From Hyphomicrobiaceae bacterium (GTDB lineage Bacteria > Pseudomonadota > Alphaproteobacteria > Rhizobiales > Hyphomicrobiaceae), in contig JANXWC010000243.1 in the NCBI GenBank assembly GCA_025351355.1, positions 1 to 34,065 on the forward strand: DNA of 34,065 bases, written 5' to 3'. A program made the position numbers and the translations under genes. Positions 16,090 to 23,710 of this stretch are shown here, in pieces (the stretch's first letter is position 1; each line of letters starts with the position of its first letter). The notes under the pieces were generated by a model. It saw only the letters and a list, made by a program, of their open reading frames with translations, searched no databases and was not told where the DNA came from.

Positions 16090-17139
16090 GTGCACCCAGC
16101 ATCCTCCATCGTCGCGGCAATCGGACGCACGCCCTTGATCAAACTGCGTCGCGCTTCCGAGGTTACCGGCTGCACGATCCTGGGCAAGGCTGAATTCATG
16201 AACCCCGGCCAATCCGTCAAGGATCGAGCGGCGCTGTATATCATTCGCGACGCCGAACGTCGCGGTCTGTTGCGGCCCGGGGGTACAGTTGTGGAGGGCA
16301 CGGCGGGTAATACCGGCATCGGCCTGACAATCGTCGGCAATGCCTTGGGCTATCGCAGCGTCATCGTTATTCCAGACACGCAATCGCAGGAGAAGAAAGA
16401 TGCGTTGCGGTTGCTTGGTGCCGAATTGGTGGAAGTACCGGCCGTCCCCTACAAGAACGCCAACAACTATATCAAGTATTCGGCGCGCTTGGCGGACGCG
16501 CTCTCCAAGTCCGAGCCGAACGGGGCGATCTGGGCCAACCAGTTCGATAACGTCGCCAACCGACAGGCGCACGTGGAGACCACTGCAGTGGAAATCTGGG
16601 ATGATACCGAGGGCCGCGTCGATGGTTTCGTCGCAGCTGTCGGCTCGGGCGGGACGCTGGTCGGTACCGCGCTTGGCCTCAAGGCGCGTCGCGCCGATAT
16701 CCAGATTGCACTGGCCGATCCGCCGGGCGCCGCGCTCTACAACTACTACACGATAGGCGAAATGAAAGCCGAGGGTTCGTCGATCACCGAAGGTATCGGG
16801 CAGGGTCGCATTACAAAGAACCTGGAGGGGTTCACGCCGGACCACGCCTTCCAAATTCCCGACGCAGAAGCGGTCGATCTCGTGTTCAAGCTGCTGGCGG
16901 AAGAAGGGCTGTGCCTGGGCTCTTCGTCGGGGGTCAATGTGGCGGGTGCGATCCGGTTGGCGCGCAACCTCGGCCCCGGCAAAACAATCGTCACAATCCT
17001 TTGCGACTACGGTTCGCGTTATCAGTCCAAGCTGTTCAATCCCGACTTCCTGCGATCAAAAAATCTGCCGGTGCCTTCGTGGCTCAGCAAAACCAAGGCG
17101 TCACTTCCCGCCATGTTCATCAATGCGGACAAGTCATGA
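16090..17139 (+). CDS. cysteine synthase A-type O-acetylserine sulfhydrylase
   Basis: A PLP-dependent enzyme that makes cysteine from O-acetylserine and sulfide. It has 349 residues and starts at GTG 16090 with AAAGG about 8 bases upstream. The PLP lysine is Lys44 in NPGQSVKDRAA. The substrate loop reads EGTAGNTGIGL (69-79) where classical CysK has EPTSGNTG, placing it in the longer alphaproteobacterial clade. GSGGT and LGSSSGVN bind the cofactor phosphate and ring nitrogen. The C-terminal extension, about 30 residues beyond the usual fold, ends SLPAMFINADKS. The AlaX-type gene follows 39 bases later and is probably co-transcribed. A cystathionine beta-synthase role is a less likely alternative. 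Confidence 0.9.
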   Translation: MHPASSIVAAIGRTPLIKLRRASEVTGCTILGKAEFMNPGQSVKDRAALYIIRDAERRGLLRPGGTVVEGTAGNTGIGLTIVGNALGYRSVIVIPDTQSQEKKDALRLLGAELVEVPAVPYKNANNYIKYSARLADALSKSEPNGAIWANQFDNVANRQAHVETTAVEIWDDTEGRVDGFVAAVGSGGTLVGTALGLKARRADIQIALADPPGAALYNYYTIGEMKAEGSSITEGIGQGRITKNLEGFTPDHAFQIPDAEAVDLVFKLLAEEGLCLGSSSGVNVAGAIRLARNLGPGKTIVTILCDYGSRYQSKLFNPDFLRSKNLPVPSWLSKTKASLPAMFINADKS

Positions 17140-17178
17140 AGCTGCCGCATCCCAATCGCTTTGAAAGTACCTGAGACC

Positions 17179-17901
17179 ATGACACTGCAACTTTATCGTG
17201 CCGATGCGTATCTGCGTGAAACGCCGGCCAAGGTGATCGCTGTCAATGAGCGCGGCGGGATCATCCTCGATCAGACCAATTTCTATGCAGCTGCGGGCGG
17301 ACAGCCGGGCGATCGCGGCACGCTCAAATTCAGCGGTGGGAACTGCGTCATAGCGACCACCGTGTACGACAGCACCGATAAATCTCAGATCGTGCACGTC
17401 ACCGCCGAGGGCGCCCCACGGCCCGCCATCGGCGATAGCGTCACGCTGGCGCTCGATTGGCAGACGCGTTTCAATTTGATGCGTATGCATAGCGCGCTGC
17501 ACTTGCTGTGCAGCCTGGTTAAATTCCCCGTCACCGGTGGCCAGATTGGTGCGGACGAAGGGCGGCTGGATTTCGACATCGAAGACGCCAGCGCCGTCGA
17601 CAAGGATGCGCTGACGCAAGCGTTGATGACGCTCGTTTCGGCCAATCATCCCATCTCGGAGCGCTGGATCAGTGATGCGGAGCTTGAAGCCAATCCGGGC
17701 CTCATTCGGACGATGGCGGTCAAACCGCCGATGGGCTCGGGCAAGGTTCGCCTCGTCGTCATCGGCGAGGACGGTGCCGTCGATCTGCAACCGTGCGGTG
17801 GCACGCACGTGCGGTCTACCGGCGAAATCGGTGCCGTCGCTGTCAGCAAGATCGAGAAGAAGGGCAAACTGAACCGGCGGGTTCGCGTGGTATTCATTTG
17901 A
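17179..17901 (+). CDS. alanyl-tRNA editing protein, AlaX type
   Basis: A 240-residue stand-alone relative of the alanyl-tRNA synthetase editing domain, expected to hydrolyse mischarged seryl- or glycyl-tRNA(Ala) in the cytoplasm. The zinc ligands are visible as His104 and His108 (MHSALHLL) and Cys206 with His210 (CGGTH), the defining HxxxH and CxxxH motifs. The FYAAAGGQPGDRGTL segment near residue 35 is also diagnostic. The ATG at 17179 is preferred; a TTG at 17161 would add six residues. Its place 39 bases after a cysteine synthase gene, which consumes O-acetylserine, may be metabolically meaningful, but that is inference. Confidence 0.92.
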   Translation: MTLQLYRADAYLRETPAKVIAVNERGGIILDQTNFYAAAGGQPGDRGTLKFSGGNCVIATTVYDSTDKSQIVHVTAEGAPRPAIGDSVTLALDWQTRFNLMRMHSALHLLCSLVKFPVTGGQIGADEGRLDFDIEDASAVDKDALTQALMTLVSANHPISERWISDAELEANPGLIRTMAVKPPMGSGKVRLVVIGEDGAVDLQPCGGTHVRSTGEIGAVAVSKIEKKGKLNRRVRVVFI

Positions 17902-18124
17902 AGTTATTAAAACCGGCCACCTTTGTTAGTTTCCTGACATTTTAATGAGATGTGAAATCGAAAATTCGAGCGTTTTTTAATTTGACAACTAACCGACCGG
18001 AGAGCAGCATCAGGTTATCGATTGAACGCAAGATAACCGAGCAAATGCGCAATTGAGCGAAAGTGCTGCGTGTCTTCTTCAGGTGACCGGCACGGATCTA
18101 TTGTTGGGTTCTGGTTGACAGTCG

Positions 18125-18169
18125 ATGATGGTTGATCGCACCGAAAGCGGTGCATGGGAGGGAGTATGA
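18125..18169 (+). CDS. possible 14-residue small ORF
   Basis: Starts ATGATG at 18125 and encodes MMVDRTESGAWEGV. Its TGA stop overlaps the ATG of the next small ORF as ATGA (18166-18169). A perfect 6-bp hairpin with an AAAG loop (18138-18153) lies inside it. I see no clear ribosome binding site of its own. It could be a leader peptide or chance. Confidence 0.2.
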   Translation: MMVDRTESGAWEGV

Positions 18170-18234
18170 CTCCACCGGGTAAAAGCCGCGGGTCCCATAT
18201 TGAGACGGGACCCAGTTTGGGTGACGCTAATTGA
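18166..18234 (+). CDS. possible 22-residue small ORF
   Basis: The ATG at 18166 sits directly after GGGAGGGAG, one of the strongest ribosome-binding-like sequences in the window. The peptide begins MTPPGKSRGSHIETGP and ends SLGDAN. A 7-bp perfect inverted repeat (18190-18196 with 18207-18213) lies inside it. After its TGA, the same frame resumes two codons later at another ATG (18241). No family is recognised. It may be a real small protein, a leader peptide, or the remains of a longer decayed frame. Confidence 0.35.
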   Translation: MTPPGKSRGSHIETGPSLGDAN

Positions 18235-18240
18235 TCGAGT

Positions 18241-18291
18241 ATGAAAACGCCCTCGACCAAAACCACAGAGCCTGTGCGTGGCGTGGCCTAG
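18241..18291 (+). CDS. possible 16-residue small ORF
   Basis: Encodes MKTPSTKTTEPVRGVA. It is in the same frame as the preceding small ORF and begins 6 bases after that ORF's stop, so the two could be pieces of one longer ancestral frame split by a TGA. No good ribosome binding site of its own is visible. Confidence 0.2.
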   Translation: MKTPSTKTTEPVRGVA

Positions 18292-18299
18292 ATTTAATA

Positions 18300-18420
18300 T
18301 CACATTTTGGATTCTGCAGCGAGCTTACGCTCGCAAATCAACCTGACCTTCGGTTGGGTATTCGTGCTCTGCACAATTGAACCTCGCGCACCCCTGTGGT
18401 CGCGAGGTTCGGTCTTTTTG
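18300..18420 (+). ncRNA. candidate small RNA ending at an intrinsic terminator
   Basis: The segment folds well by eye: a 6-bp perfect hairpin with a TTAC loop (18319-18334), a CAACC/GGTTG hairpin (18339-18356), then the terminator stem. No protein gene lies upstream on this strand for about 480 bases, so the terminator must serve some other transcript. It matches no tRNA, tmRNA, SRP or RNase P signature that I can recall. The 5' end is a guess. Confidence 0.35.
18379..18420 (+). terminator. strong intrinsic terminator with no upstream gene
   Basis: A 10-bp perfect stem (18379-18388 with 18401-18410) is extended inward by ACC/GGT around a CCTGT loop and followed by GGTCTTTTTG. It points along the plus strand and lies about 480 bases past the last recognised stop (17901) and 150 bases before the next start. 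Confidence 0.75.
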
Positions 18421-18573
18421 AGCAGGCCATCGGATTGCGTCGCGGCCGTCGGCAAAATAAGGCTTCCGCAATAGCAGGCTTGTTCACAGCCTTGACATCG
18501 CTTCTCGATACGGAAAGGCCGTCGTGCGTTATAGATCGTCACGACCGAATGTCTGCTGTGTGGGAGGGGACAG

Positions 18574-19809
18574 ATGCGCTGGGCAACAATCGCTTTCGGA
18601 TTGACATTTTTTCCCGATGTCGTCTGCGCTCAATCGTTCAGTTGGACGCAGTATGCGCCAACAGGGCTTGAAGCGCGCGCAGTCACCACCGAGACTACCT
18701 GTCCGGCAGCGGAAATCGACGGTGCCTCCGTTGTCATGCAAGTGCGCGCGAAGCCGAATGAAGCCTTCCCGGTGCTGGCCTGCGCGATGTCGGTTCCCCC
18801 AGCGGCAAAAACCGTGAAGGTCGGCGGCGTGCTGCTGGCGGCGGCTCCATCTATGCCGAAACGTATTGCAGTTTTCGGCGACACCGGGTGCCGCCTCAAA
18901 GGTCATTATGTGCAGGCGTGCAACGATCCGCAGCAGTGGCCGTTTCGGCAAATTGCCGAGATGATCGCCGGCAAGAAGCCTGATCTGATCATCCACGTCG
19001 GCGACTATCATTACCGCGAGACCGCTTGCCCGGGCAGCGATGCCGGCTGCGCCAATAGTCCGTTCGGTGACAACTGGGATGCGTGGCGCACTGATTTCTT
19101 CGCGCCCGCTACCGGACTGTTGCCGGTGGCGCCATGGGTGATGGTGCGCGGCAATCACGAAGAGTGCGAGCGTGGCGGTCAAGGCTGGAGCCGAACATTG
19201 GAGGCCCAGCCTTTCGACGAAGCCAAGGGGTGCAACGGCTCGTCGCCCCCGTTCATCGCGCGGTTTTCGCAGCTCGCGCTGGCGGTGATTGATAATTCGG
19301 CCGCGTCAGAGCCTGTCGGCGACGACAAACTCGCCGAGGTTTTCCGTGCGCAGTATGCCAGCTTGGCGCAGCAACAAACGTCAACGCCGATCTGGCTGTT
19401 ACAGCATCGGCCGATCTGGAGCACGGGCGGTGTGGTGGCTGGATTGCCGTTCGGCGACAACAAGACGTTGGCACTGGCTGCGCGCGGTACGCTGCCGGCG
19501 CAGGTGCAATTGATGTTGTCCGGGCATCACCACATCTTCCAGGTTCTGGGCTATGCCGAGGATCTGCCGACGCAGGTCGTGGTAGGTCACGGCGGCGATT
19601 ATCTCAACAAGGGGCGCGCGGCCAATCCGGCGGGCTGGCCGATTAACGGCGTCACGGTGAAGTCGGGTGTGCACCAGACGGGCCAGTTCGGCTTTGCGAT
19701 GATCGAATCTGATGGTGCGGACTGGGTTATCACCAACTACGATCGCACCGGCGCGCCGCTGCACCGTTGTGGCCTCAAAGGTCGCGACGTCAATTGCACC
19801 AGCGAATAA
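18574..19809 (+). CDS. purple-acid-phosphatase-like metallophosphoesterase, secreted
   Basis: A 411-residue calcineurin-fold phosphoesterase. The short N-terminal export signal probably ends at VVCA-QS (about residue 19). The full metal-site series is visible in order: GDTG (102-105), GDYHY (143-147, fitting the GDxxY of purple acid phosphatases, whose tyrosine binds iron), GNHE (193-196), LLQHRP with His278, and GHHH (317-320). Cysteines in CPGSDAGCA, EECER and other loops suggest disulfides, consistent with the periplasm. A purine-rich GGGAGGGGAC precedes the ATG. The substrate (a phosphomonoester, or a nucleotide) is unknown. It converges on the LuxR-type gene, with 8 bases between the stops. 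Confidence 0.87.
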   Translation: MRWATIAFGLTFFPDVVCAQSFSWTQYAPTGLEARAVTTETTCPAAEIDGASVVMQVRAKPNEAFPVLACAMSVPPAAKTVKVGGVLLAAAPSMPKRIAVFGDTGCRLKGHYVQACNDPQQWPFRQIAEMIAGKKPDLIIHVGDYHYRETACPGSDAGCANSPFGDNWDAWRTDFFAPATGLLPVAPWVMVRGNHEECERGGQGWSRTLEAQPFDEAKGCNGSSPPFIARFSQLALAVIDNSAASEPVGDDKLAEVFRAQYASLAQQQTSTPIWLLQHRPIWSTGGVVAGLPFGDNKTLALAARGTLPAQVQLMLSGHHHIFQVLGYAEDLPTQVVVGHGGDYLNKGRAANPAGWPINGVTVKSGVHQTGQFGFAMIESDGADWVITNYDRTGAPLHRCGLKGRDVNCTSE

Positions 19810-19817
19810 TCGCGTCT

Positions 19818-20417
19818 TCAAATCATGCCCTGGCCGGCGTGGATGGAGCGGGCCACGGCGTCCGTGCGTCCGCTGGCGCCGAGCTTGGCGATGATCGACG
19901 CAACGTGAAATTTGGCGGTGTGGACCGAAATTTCCAACACGCGGGCGATCTGCTTGTTACTGGCGCCGGTCGTCATCAGCGCCAGCACTTCCGTTTCGCG
20001 CGGGGTTAAGGGCTGCGCCGCCGGTTGCTCGTCGGAAAGCGCGTGGGGTCGATGTGAGACGTAGCGATCGAACTCGCTTTCGTTCGGCCCGATATCGCTA
20101 CACACCAAACCTGCCGCCGCCGCACTGATCACGATCTTCAGTTGTCGAGGGCTGAACGATGGTCGCAAGCCACCCCTGGCGCCATGGCGCAGACCAGCGA
20201 GAATGGCTTCCAACTCACCGATCAGGACCACCGGTACAGTCCCGCCGTGCATCTGCTCGCTGACCAGCACGTCGGCGTGCTCGCCGGCGTGCGCAAGTTT
20301 CAATCCCAACTCATGCACGGCGGAGACGACGCGGTCGAGAAATGCGGCGTCGGCGAACCGCACGGAGATAGTAAGACTCCGTCCGTCGCCGTCATTTTCT
20401 TTGCGCTTGGTCGTCAC
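19818..20417 (-). CDS. LuxR-family regulator with degenerate receiver-like N-terminus
   Basis: A 199-residue protein. The C-terminus (about 134-199) is a clear LuxR helix-turn-helix: LTPRETEVLALMTTGASNK followed by IARVLEISVHTAKFHVASI. The N-terminal 110 residues have the alternating pattern of a response-regulator receiver (LTISVRFADAAFLDRVVSAV, then ADVLVSEQMHGG, VPVVLIGE), but no aspartate stands where the phosphate acceptor should be, after ADVLVS. It is therefore probably not controlled by ordinary phosphotransfer. It starts at GTG 20417, whose GTGA overlaps the stop of the upstream protease-like gene, so the two products are likely made together. Confidence 0.85.
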   Translation of the reverse strand: MTTKRKENDGDGRSLTISVRFADAAFLDRVVSAVHELGLKLAHAGEHADVLVSEQMHGGTVPVVLIGELEAILAGLRHGARGGLRPSFSPRQLKIVISAAAAGLVCSDIGPNESEFDRYVSHRPHALSDEQPAAQPLTPRETEVLALMTTGASNKQIARVLEISVHTAKFHVASIIAKLGASGRTDAVARSIHAGQGMI

Positions 20418-21316
20418 GATCCGGGGTGCTCGCCGACGGTCACCGTCACCTGCATCGGCTGGCCGCCACGTACGAGATCGGCGAGCTTTGGCTGGCCAAT
20501 CGTCGTCCCCGGCAGCAATCGTGCCAGTGCGCGCGCCGAGTGCGGCGCCTTGCCGTCGATCGCAGTGAAGATATCGCCGCGGAGAATGCCGGCAGTTGCG
20601 GCCGGGCCTTTGTCGTCGAGGCCCATTACCATCAGGCCGAGGGTTGGGCTACCCGCAGCACCGGATGCCGGCAGCTGCACGCCCTGCACGCTGACACCGA
20701 GATAGCCGCGGCGGATTTTTCCGTGTGCCAGCAACTCGGTGGCTGAGCGCTCAATTGTATCGGTGGGGATCAACACGACGCGCCGCCTGGGGCCGAAAAC
20801 GGCCATGCCCCGCAAATGTCCAGACGTGTCGATCACGGCACTTCCCTCGGCGGCACGCTGTAGCCGCGCGTCGATCAAAACGCGTTGGCTGAGGTCGCCG
20901 CCGCGCATGCTGCGCCAAGCGCCTCCGACAAGCGTGGCAAAGCCGAGTGCGGCAGTCTCTCCCTGCTGCGTGCGGCCGACGGCGATAAGAGCTTGGCCCA
21001 AGACGATGGCGCCCTTCGTTGCCATGGGTAATGAGACCCCCGCGCCCGCCACCCGGATCAGCGCCACGTCGGTGCCGCGATCATGACCGACGATGCGACC
21101 CTCAAGGCTTTTGCCATCAGGCGTGTGCACGCCGACGGTCTCGCTGCGACGGGCTTCCAAGCTTTCGCTGGCAGTTACGACGATATCGGGCTGCCAGTAG
21201 AACCCGCTCGATGCGTGGTGTTTGTGGGTGATCGCAACTGTTGCGGCTGCGGCGCCCGCTGCGAGCGCCGAGATTTCCTGCGAGAGGCCATCGAGGTGTG
21301 ATGCGGTAGTGGTCAT
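20414..21316 (-). CDS. degenerate trypsin-like (S1C/HtrA) protein with PDZ domain
   Basis: A 300-residue HtrA-like protein without a signal peptide. The ATG at 21316 is chosen because GGAGG lies 8 bases upstream; an upstream ATG at 21370 has no such site. The N-terminal domain has the trypsin layout: SSGFYWQPDIVVTASESLE at the histidine loop, GHDRGTDVALIRV with Asp83 at the aspartate loop, and AAEGSAVID at the serine loop (Ser159). The catalytic histidine is replaced by Glu51, and the usual GNSGG has become AEGSA, so proteolysis is doubtful. A PDZ domain follows (about 205-298, RRGYLGVSVQGVQLP to QVTVTVGE). It probably binds and presents something rather than cutting it. It is coupled to the LuxR-type gene by a 4-base overlap. 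Confidence 0.82.
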   Translation of the reverse strand: MTTTASHLDGLSQEISALAAGAAAATVAITHKHHASSGFYWQPDIVVTASESLEARRSETVGVHTPDGKSLEGRIVGHDRGTDVALIRVAGAGVSLPMATKGAIVLGQALIAVGRTQQGETAALGFATLVGGAWRSMRGGDLSQRVLIDARLQRAAEGSAVIDTSGHLRGMAVFGPRRRVVLIPTDTIERSATELLAHGKIRRGYLGVSVQGVQLPASGAAGSPTLGLMVMGLDDKGPAATAGILRGDIFTAIDGKAPHSARALARLLPGTTIGQPKLADLVRGGQPMQVTVTVGEHPGS

Positions 21317-21404
21317 GCAATATTCCTCCGTTCGTTGGGTTGAACGAAAGATGCGCTTGTCGCGGCGCATTTACACCTCGCCGCATTGCTAGGGTCGAGC
21401 GTCC

Positions 21405-22208
21405 TTACGACATACCGGCTGCACTCATGCCGCCGTCGACGATGATTTCGGTGCCGGTGATGTAGTGGCCTTCGTCGGACACAAGGAAAAGTACGGCGTG
21501 CGCGACATCCCAGGCAGTGCCCATGCGTCCGACCGGGACAGCCGCGTCACGCTTGGCGACGAGTGCGGCAAGGTTGCCACCCGCAATCGTCTTGGCCAAG
21601 CGATGTTCGACAAGCGGCGTATTCATCAGACCGGGGATGACGGTGTTGCAGCGAATGCCTTTCGCAGCGTAAGCGATGGCCGTTGATTTCGAAAAGGCGA
21701 CGATGCCGAGCTTGGCGGTGGAATAGGCGACGTGGGGGCGCTCGGCGCTCATGCGCAGCGCGGCGATCGAGGCCAAGTTGACGATCCGGCCGTCACCCTG
21801 CCGTTCCATGTGTGGCAGAACATGCTTGCAGGCGAGGAACAAGGTTTTCAGGTTGTGCGCCATCTGGGTGTCCCACAGATCTTCGCTCATGCTGACGGCG
21901 GTGCCGGGCGCGGAGCCGCCGACATTGTTGACGAGGATATCGATGCGGCCAAATTTGGCGAGGCAATCGTCAATGGTGGCTGATACCGCCGCCGAATTCG
22001 TCATATCACAGGCCTGGACCTCGCAGATACCTCCGTCCTGGCGAATGATGCCGCGTGTTTCTTCGGCGGCGTCGAGGCGAATGTCCGTGCCGTAAATGCT
22101 CGCGCCTTGGCGGGCGAGCAGTGTGGCTGTTGCCTTGCCGTTGCCCCAGCCATCGCCCACCGAGCCGGCGCCGCTTATGAAAGCCACTTTTCCGTCTAAT
22201 CTCAGCAT
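21405..22208 (-). CDS. short-chain dehydrogenase/reductase
   Basis: A 267-residue NAD(P)-dependent oxidoreductase of the classical SDR type, cytoplasmic. The cofactor glycine motif is ISGAGSVGDGWGNG (11-24), with an inserted GDGWG stretch. NNVGG (94-98), the catalytic Ser147, Tyr162 and Lys166 (NLASIAALRMS and AYSTAKLG) and the terminal ITGTEIIVDGGMSA are all present. Asp42 after the second strand suggests preference for NAD+. The ATG at 22208 follows AAGGAAGAG; a longer frame has no such site. It lies 88 bases downstream of the protease-like gene's start, on the same strand, and diverges from the efflux operon. The substrate cannot be told. Confidence 0.9.
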   Translation of the reverse strand: MLRLDGKVAFISGAGSVGDGWGNGKATATLLARQGASIYGTDIRLDAAEETRGIIRQDGGICEVQACDMTNSAAVSATIDDCLAKFGRIDILVNNVGGSAPGTAVSMSEDLWDTQMAHNLKTLFLACKHVLPHMERQGDGRIVNLASIAALRMSAERPHVAYSTAKLGIVAFSKSTAIAYAAKGIRCNTVIPGLMNTPLVEHRLAKTIAGGNLAALVAKRDAAVPVGRMGTAWDVAHAVLFLVSDEGHYITGTEIIVDGGMSAAGMS

Positions 22209-22326
22209 GTCTCTTCCTTTGCGAAGCCTGTTTGCGATGAAGGTGTCGGAAGTTAACCACGCATGCAACCATATGCGCGCCTAAGCGTTACCCGCGCTAG
22301 TCAGAAATAAGGCGCGTGCAGCGCCG

Positions 22327-22343
22327 AATGCCGCTTCGGCATT
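22327..22343. promoter_or_regulatory. perfect palindrome in the SDR/efflux divergent region
   Basis: AATGCCG and CGGCATT flank a CTT centre, a 7-bp perfect inverted repeat about 100 bases before the efflux adaptor start. It could be an operator for the pump operon or a hairpin in its leader. No regulator gene is adjacent. Confidence 0.35.
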
Positions 22344-22443
22344 GCGATACGTGAGCTGTTTGTGTTCAAAGAGATTGACAGCGATCTATCACAAGGCGCG
22401 AGCCAAACGCATTTTTTCTCCCGGTCGGGGTTTAGGTGGTTTC

Positions 22444-23700
22444 ATGCAGCAAGATGTCGACAACTCCCGGCCGCGACACGATCAACGGTTGCGCGAGGCG
22501 GCGGCACGGCCTCGGATTACCCGTTCGGTCGTTATAACGCTGGTTGTCGTTACAGCATTGATCGGCGGTCTGGCGGTATTCCAACTGCTGATCAAACCGG
22601 CCATGATCAAAGGCTTTCTGGCCAAGGCGGTGCCCCCACTTGCGACGATTTCGACGGAGGTTGCGCGCAGCGAGGATTGGGTTGGCAAGCTGCCGTCGGT
22701 GGGGTCTTTGACGGCGGTGCAGTCGATCGATGTAACGTCGCAGATCGCGGGCGTCGTCGCCGGCATCGGGTTTGACAGCGGTCAGGATGTCGCGGCTGGC
22801 GCTAAGCTGGTGACGTTGGACAGCGCAGTTGAGCAAGCCGATCTCGCCAACAACAAAGCGGCGTTGCAACAAGCCGAGCTCGACCTTAAGCGGCAGAATA
22901 CACTATCGACGCGCGCGTATGCTTCGGAATCCGTGCAGCAGGCGGCTCAGGCCAAGCGCGACAGCGCGACTGCGCTCGTGCAACGGACGACGGCGCTGAT
23001 TGCGCAAAAATCGATCGTGGCGCCATTCGCCGGACGGCTCGGTATCCGTAAGATCGATCTGGGGCAATACGTGGCGCCGGGCTCGGCGATGGTGACTTTG
23101 CAGGCGCTGGATCCAATCCGAGTTGATTTTCCGGTGCCGGAGCAGGACATCTCCAAACTCGCGATAGGGCAGAAAATCGAGGTATCGGTTGACAGTTTTC
23201 CCGGACAGATTTTCAAGGGCGAGATTGAATCGCTGGACGCGCGCGTGAGTGTCGATACTCGCGGCTTGCTCGTTCGTGCTCGATTGAACAATCCCGATAA
23301 AAAGCTACTGCCGGGTATGTTCGCCAACGTCAATATCCTCGCCGATGCGGCGACCGCGCGGGTGACGGTGCCGCGCACGGCGGTCACCTACAGTTTGTTT
23401 GGCGACAACGTGTACATCGTCAAGCCCGGCGCGCAACCCGAGCAAGGTGGGCAACCGGCGGGACAGGTGCCGGCGCAAACTTCGCAAACACCGGGGCAAG
23501 CGCAAGCGCCGGGTGATGTCGTCGAACGCAAATTCGTTCGGGTCGGTGAAGCCCGGGGCGATCGCGTGGCGATCCTTGAAGGGGTTGCGGCGGGTGATCA
23601 GGTGGTGACGTCCGGGCAGTTGAAATTGCAGAATGGCGCGCGGGTTAAAGTCGACAACTCCGCGCCGTTGACGCCGCAATCTGTTCGACCGAAGATTTGA
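22444..23700 (+). CDS. RND efflux periplasmic adaptor (membrane fusion protein)
   Basis: A 418-residue adaptor that links an inner-membrane RND pump to an outer-membrane channel. A single N-terminal membrane helix lies at about residues 25-45 (SVVITLVVVTALIGGLAVFQLLI), so it is membrane-anchored rather than a lipoprotein. Then come a biotinyl-lipoyl-like part (VTSQIAGVVAGIGFDSGQDV), a helical hairpin with ALQQAELDLKRQ, the return SIVAPFAGRLGIRKIDLGQYV, and a beta-barrel part (DPIRVDFPVPEQDISKL). A glutamine/proline-rich insert (about 338-360, PEQGGQPAGQVPAQTSQTPG) sits within the last domain. The ATG at 22444 is chosen from family layout. The pump gene follows after 10 bases, so they form an operon. 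No outer-membrane channel gene is adjacent. Confidence 0.93.
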   Translation: MQQDVDNSRPRHDQRLREAAARPRITRSVVITLVVVTALIGGLAVFQLLIKPAMIKGFLAKAVPPLATISTEVARSEDWVGKLPSVGSLTAVQSIDVTSQIAGVVAGIGFDSGQDVAAGAKLVTLDSAVEQADLANNKAALQQAELDLKRQNTLSTRAYASESVQQAAQAKRDSATALVQRTTALIAQKSIVAPFAGRLGIRKIDLGQYVAPGSAMVTLQALDPIRVDFPVPEQDISKLAIGQKIEVSVDSFPGQIFKGEIESLDARVSVDTRGLLVRARLNNPDKKLLPGMFANVNILADAATARVTVPRTAVTYSLFGDNVYIVKPGAQPEQGGQPAGQVPAQTSQTPGQAQAPGDVVERKFVRVGEARGDRVAILEGVAAGDQVVTSGQLKLQNGARVKVDNSAPLTPQSVRPKI

Positions 23701-23710
23701 GCTCCGCCCC

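Larger units (their letters stand above)
17902..18573. other. structured gene-poor region between alaX-type and phosphatase genes
   Basis: There is no conventional gene in these 670 bases, but there is much local structure: hairpins at 18138-18153, 18190-18213 and 18319-18334, a strong terminator at 18379-18420, and three short frames each beginning close to the end of the one before (18125-18169, 18166-18234, 18241-18291). The purine-rich leader GGGAGGGGAC of the phosphatase gene is at about 18561-18570. Confidence 0.55.

Noticed and set aside
18166-18291. A selenoprotein reading through the TGA between two in-phase small ORFs
   Set aside because: No SECIS-like hairpin directly after the TGA and no recognised selenoprotein family; separate or decayed frames are simpler.
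18100-18420. tmRNA, SRP RNA or RNase P RNA gene
   Set aside because: None of the conserved core sequences of these RNAs is present, so only an unclassified candidate is reported.
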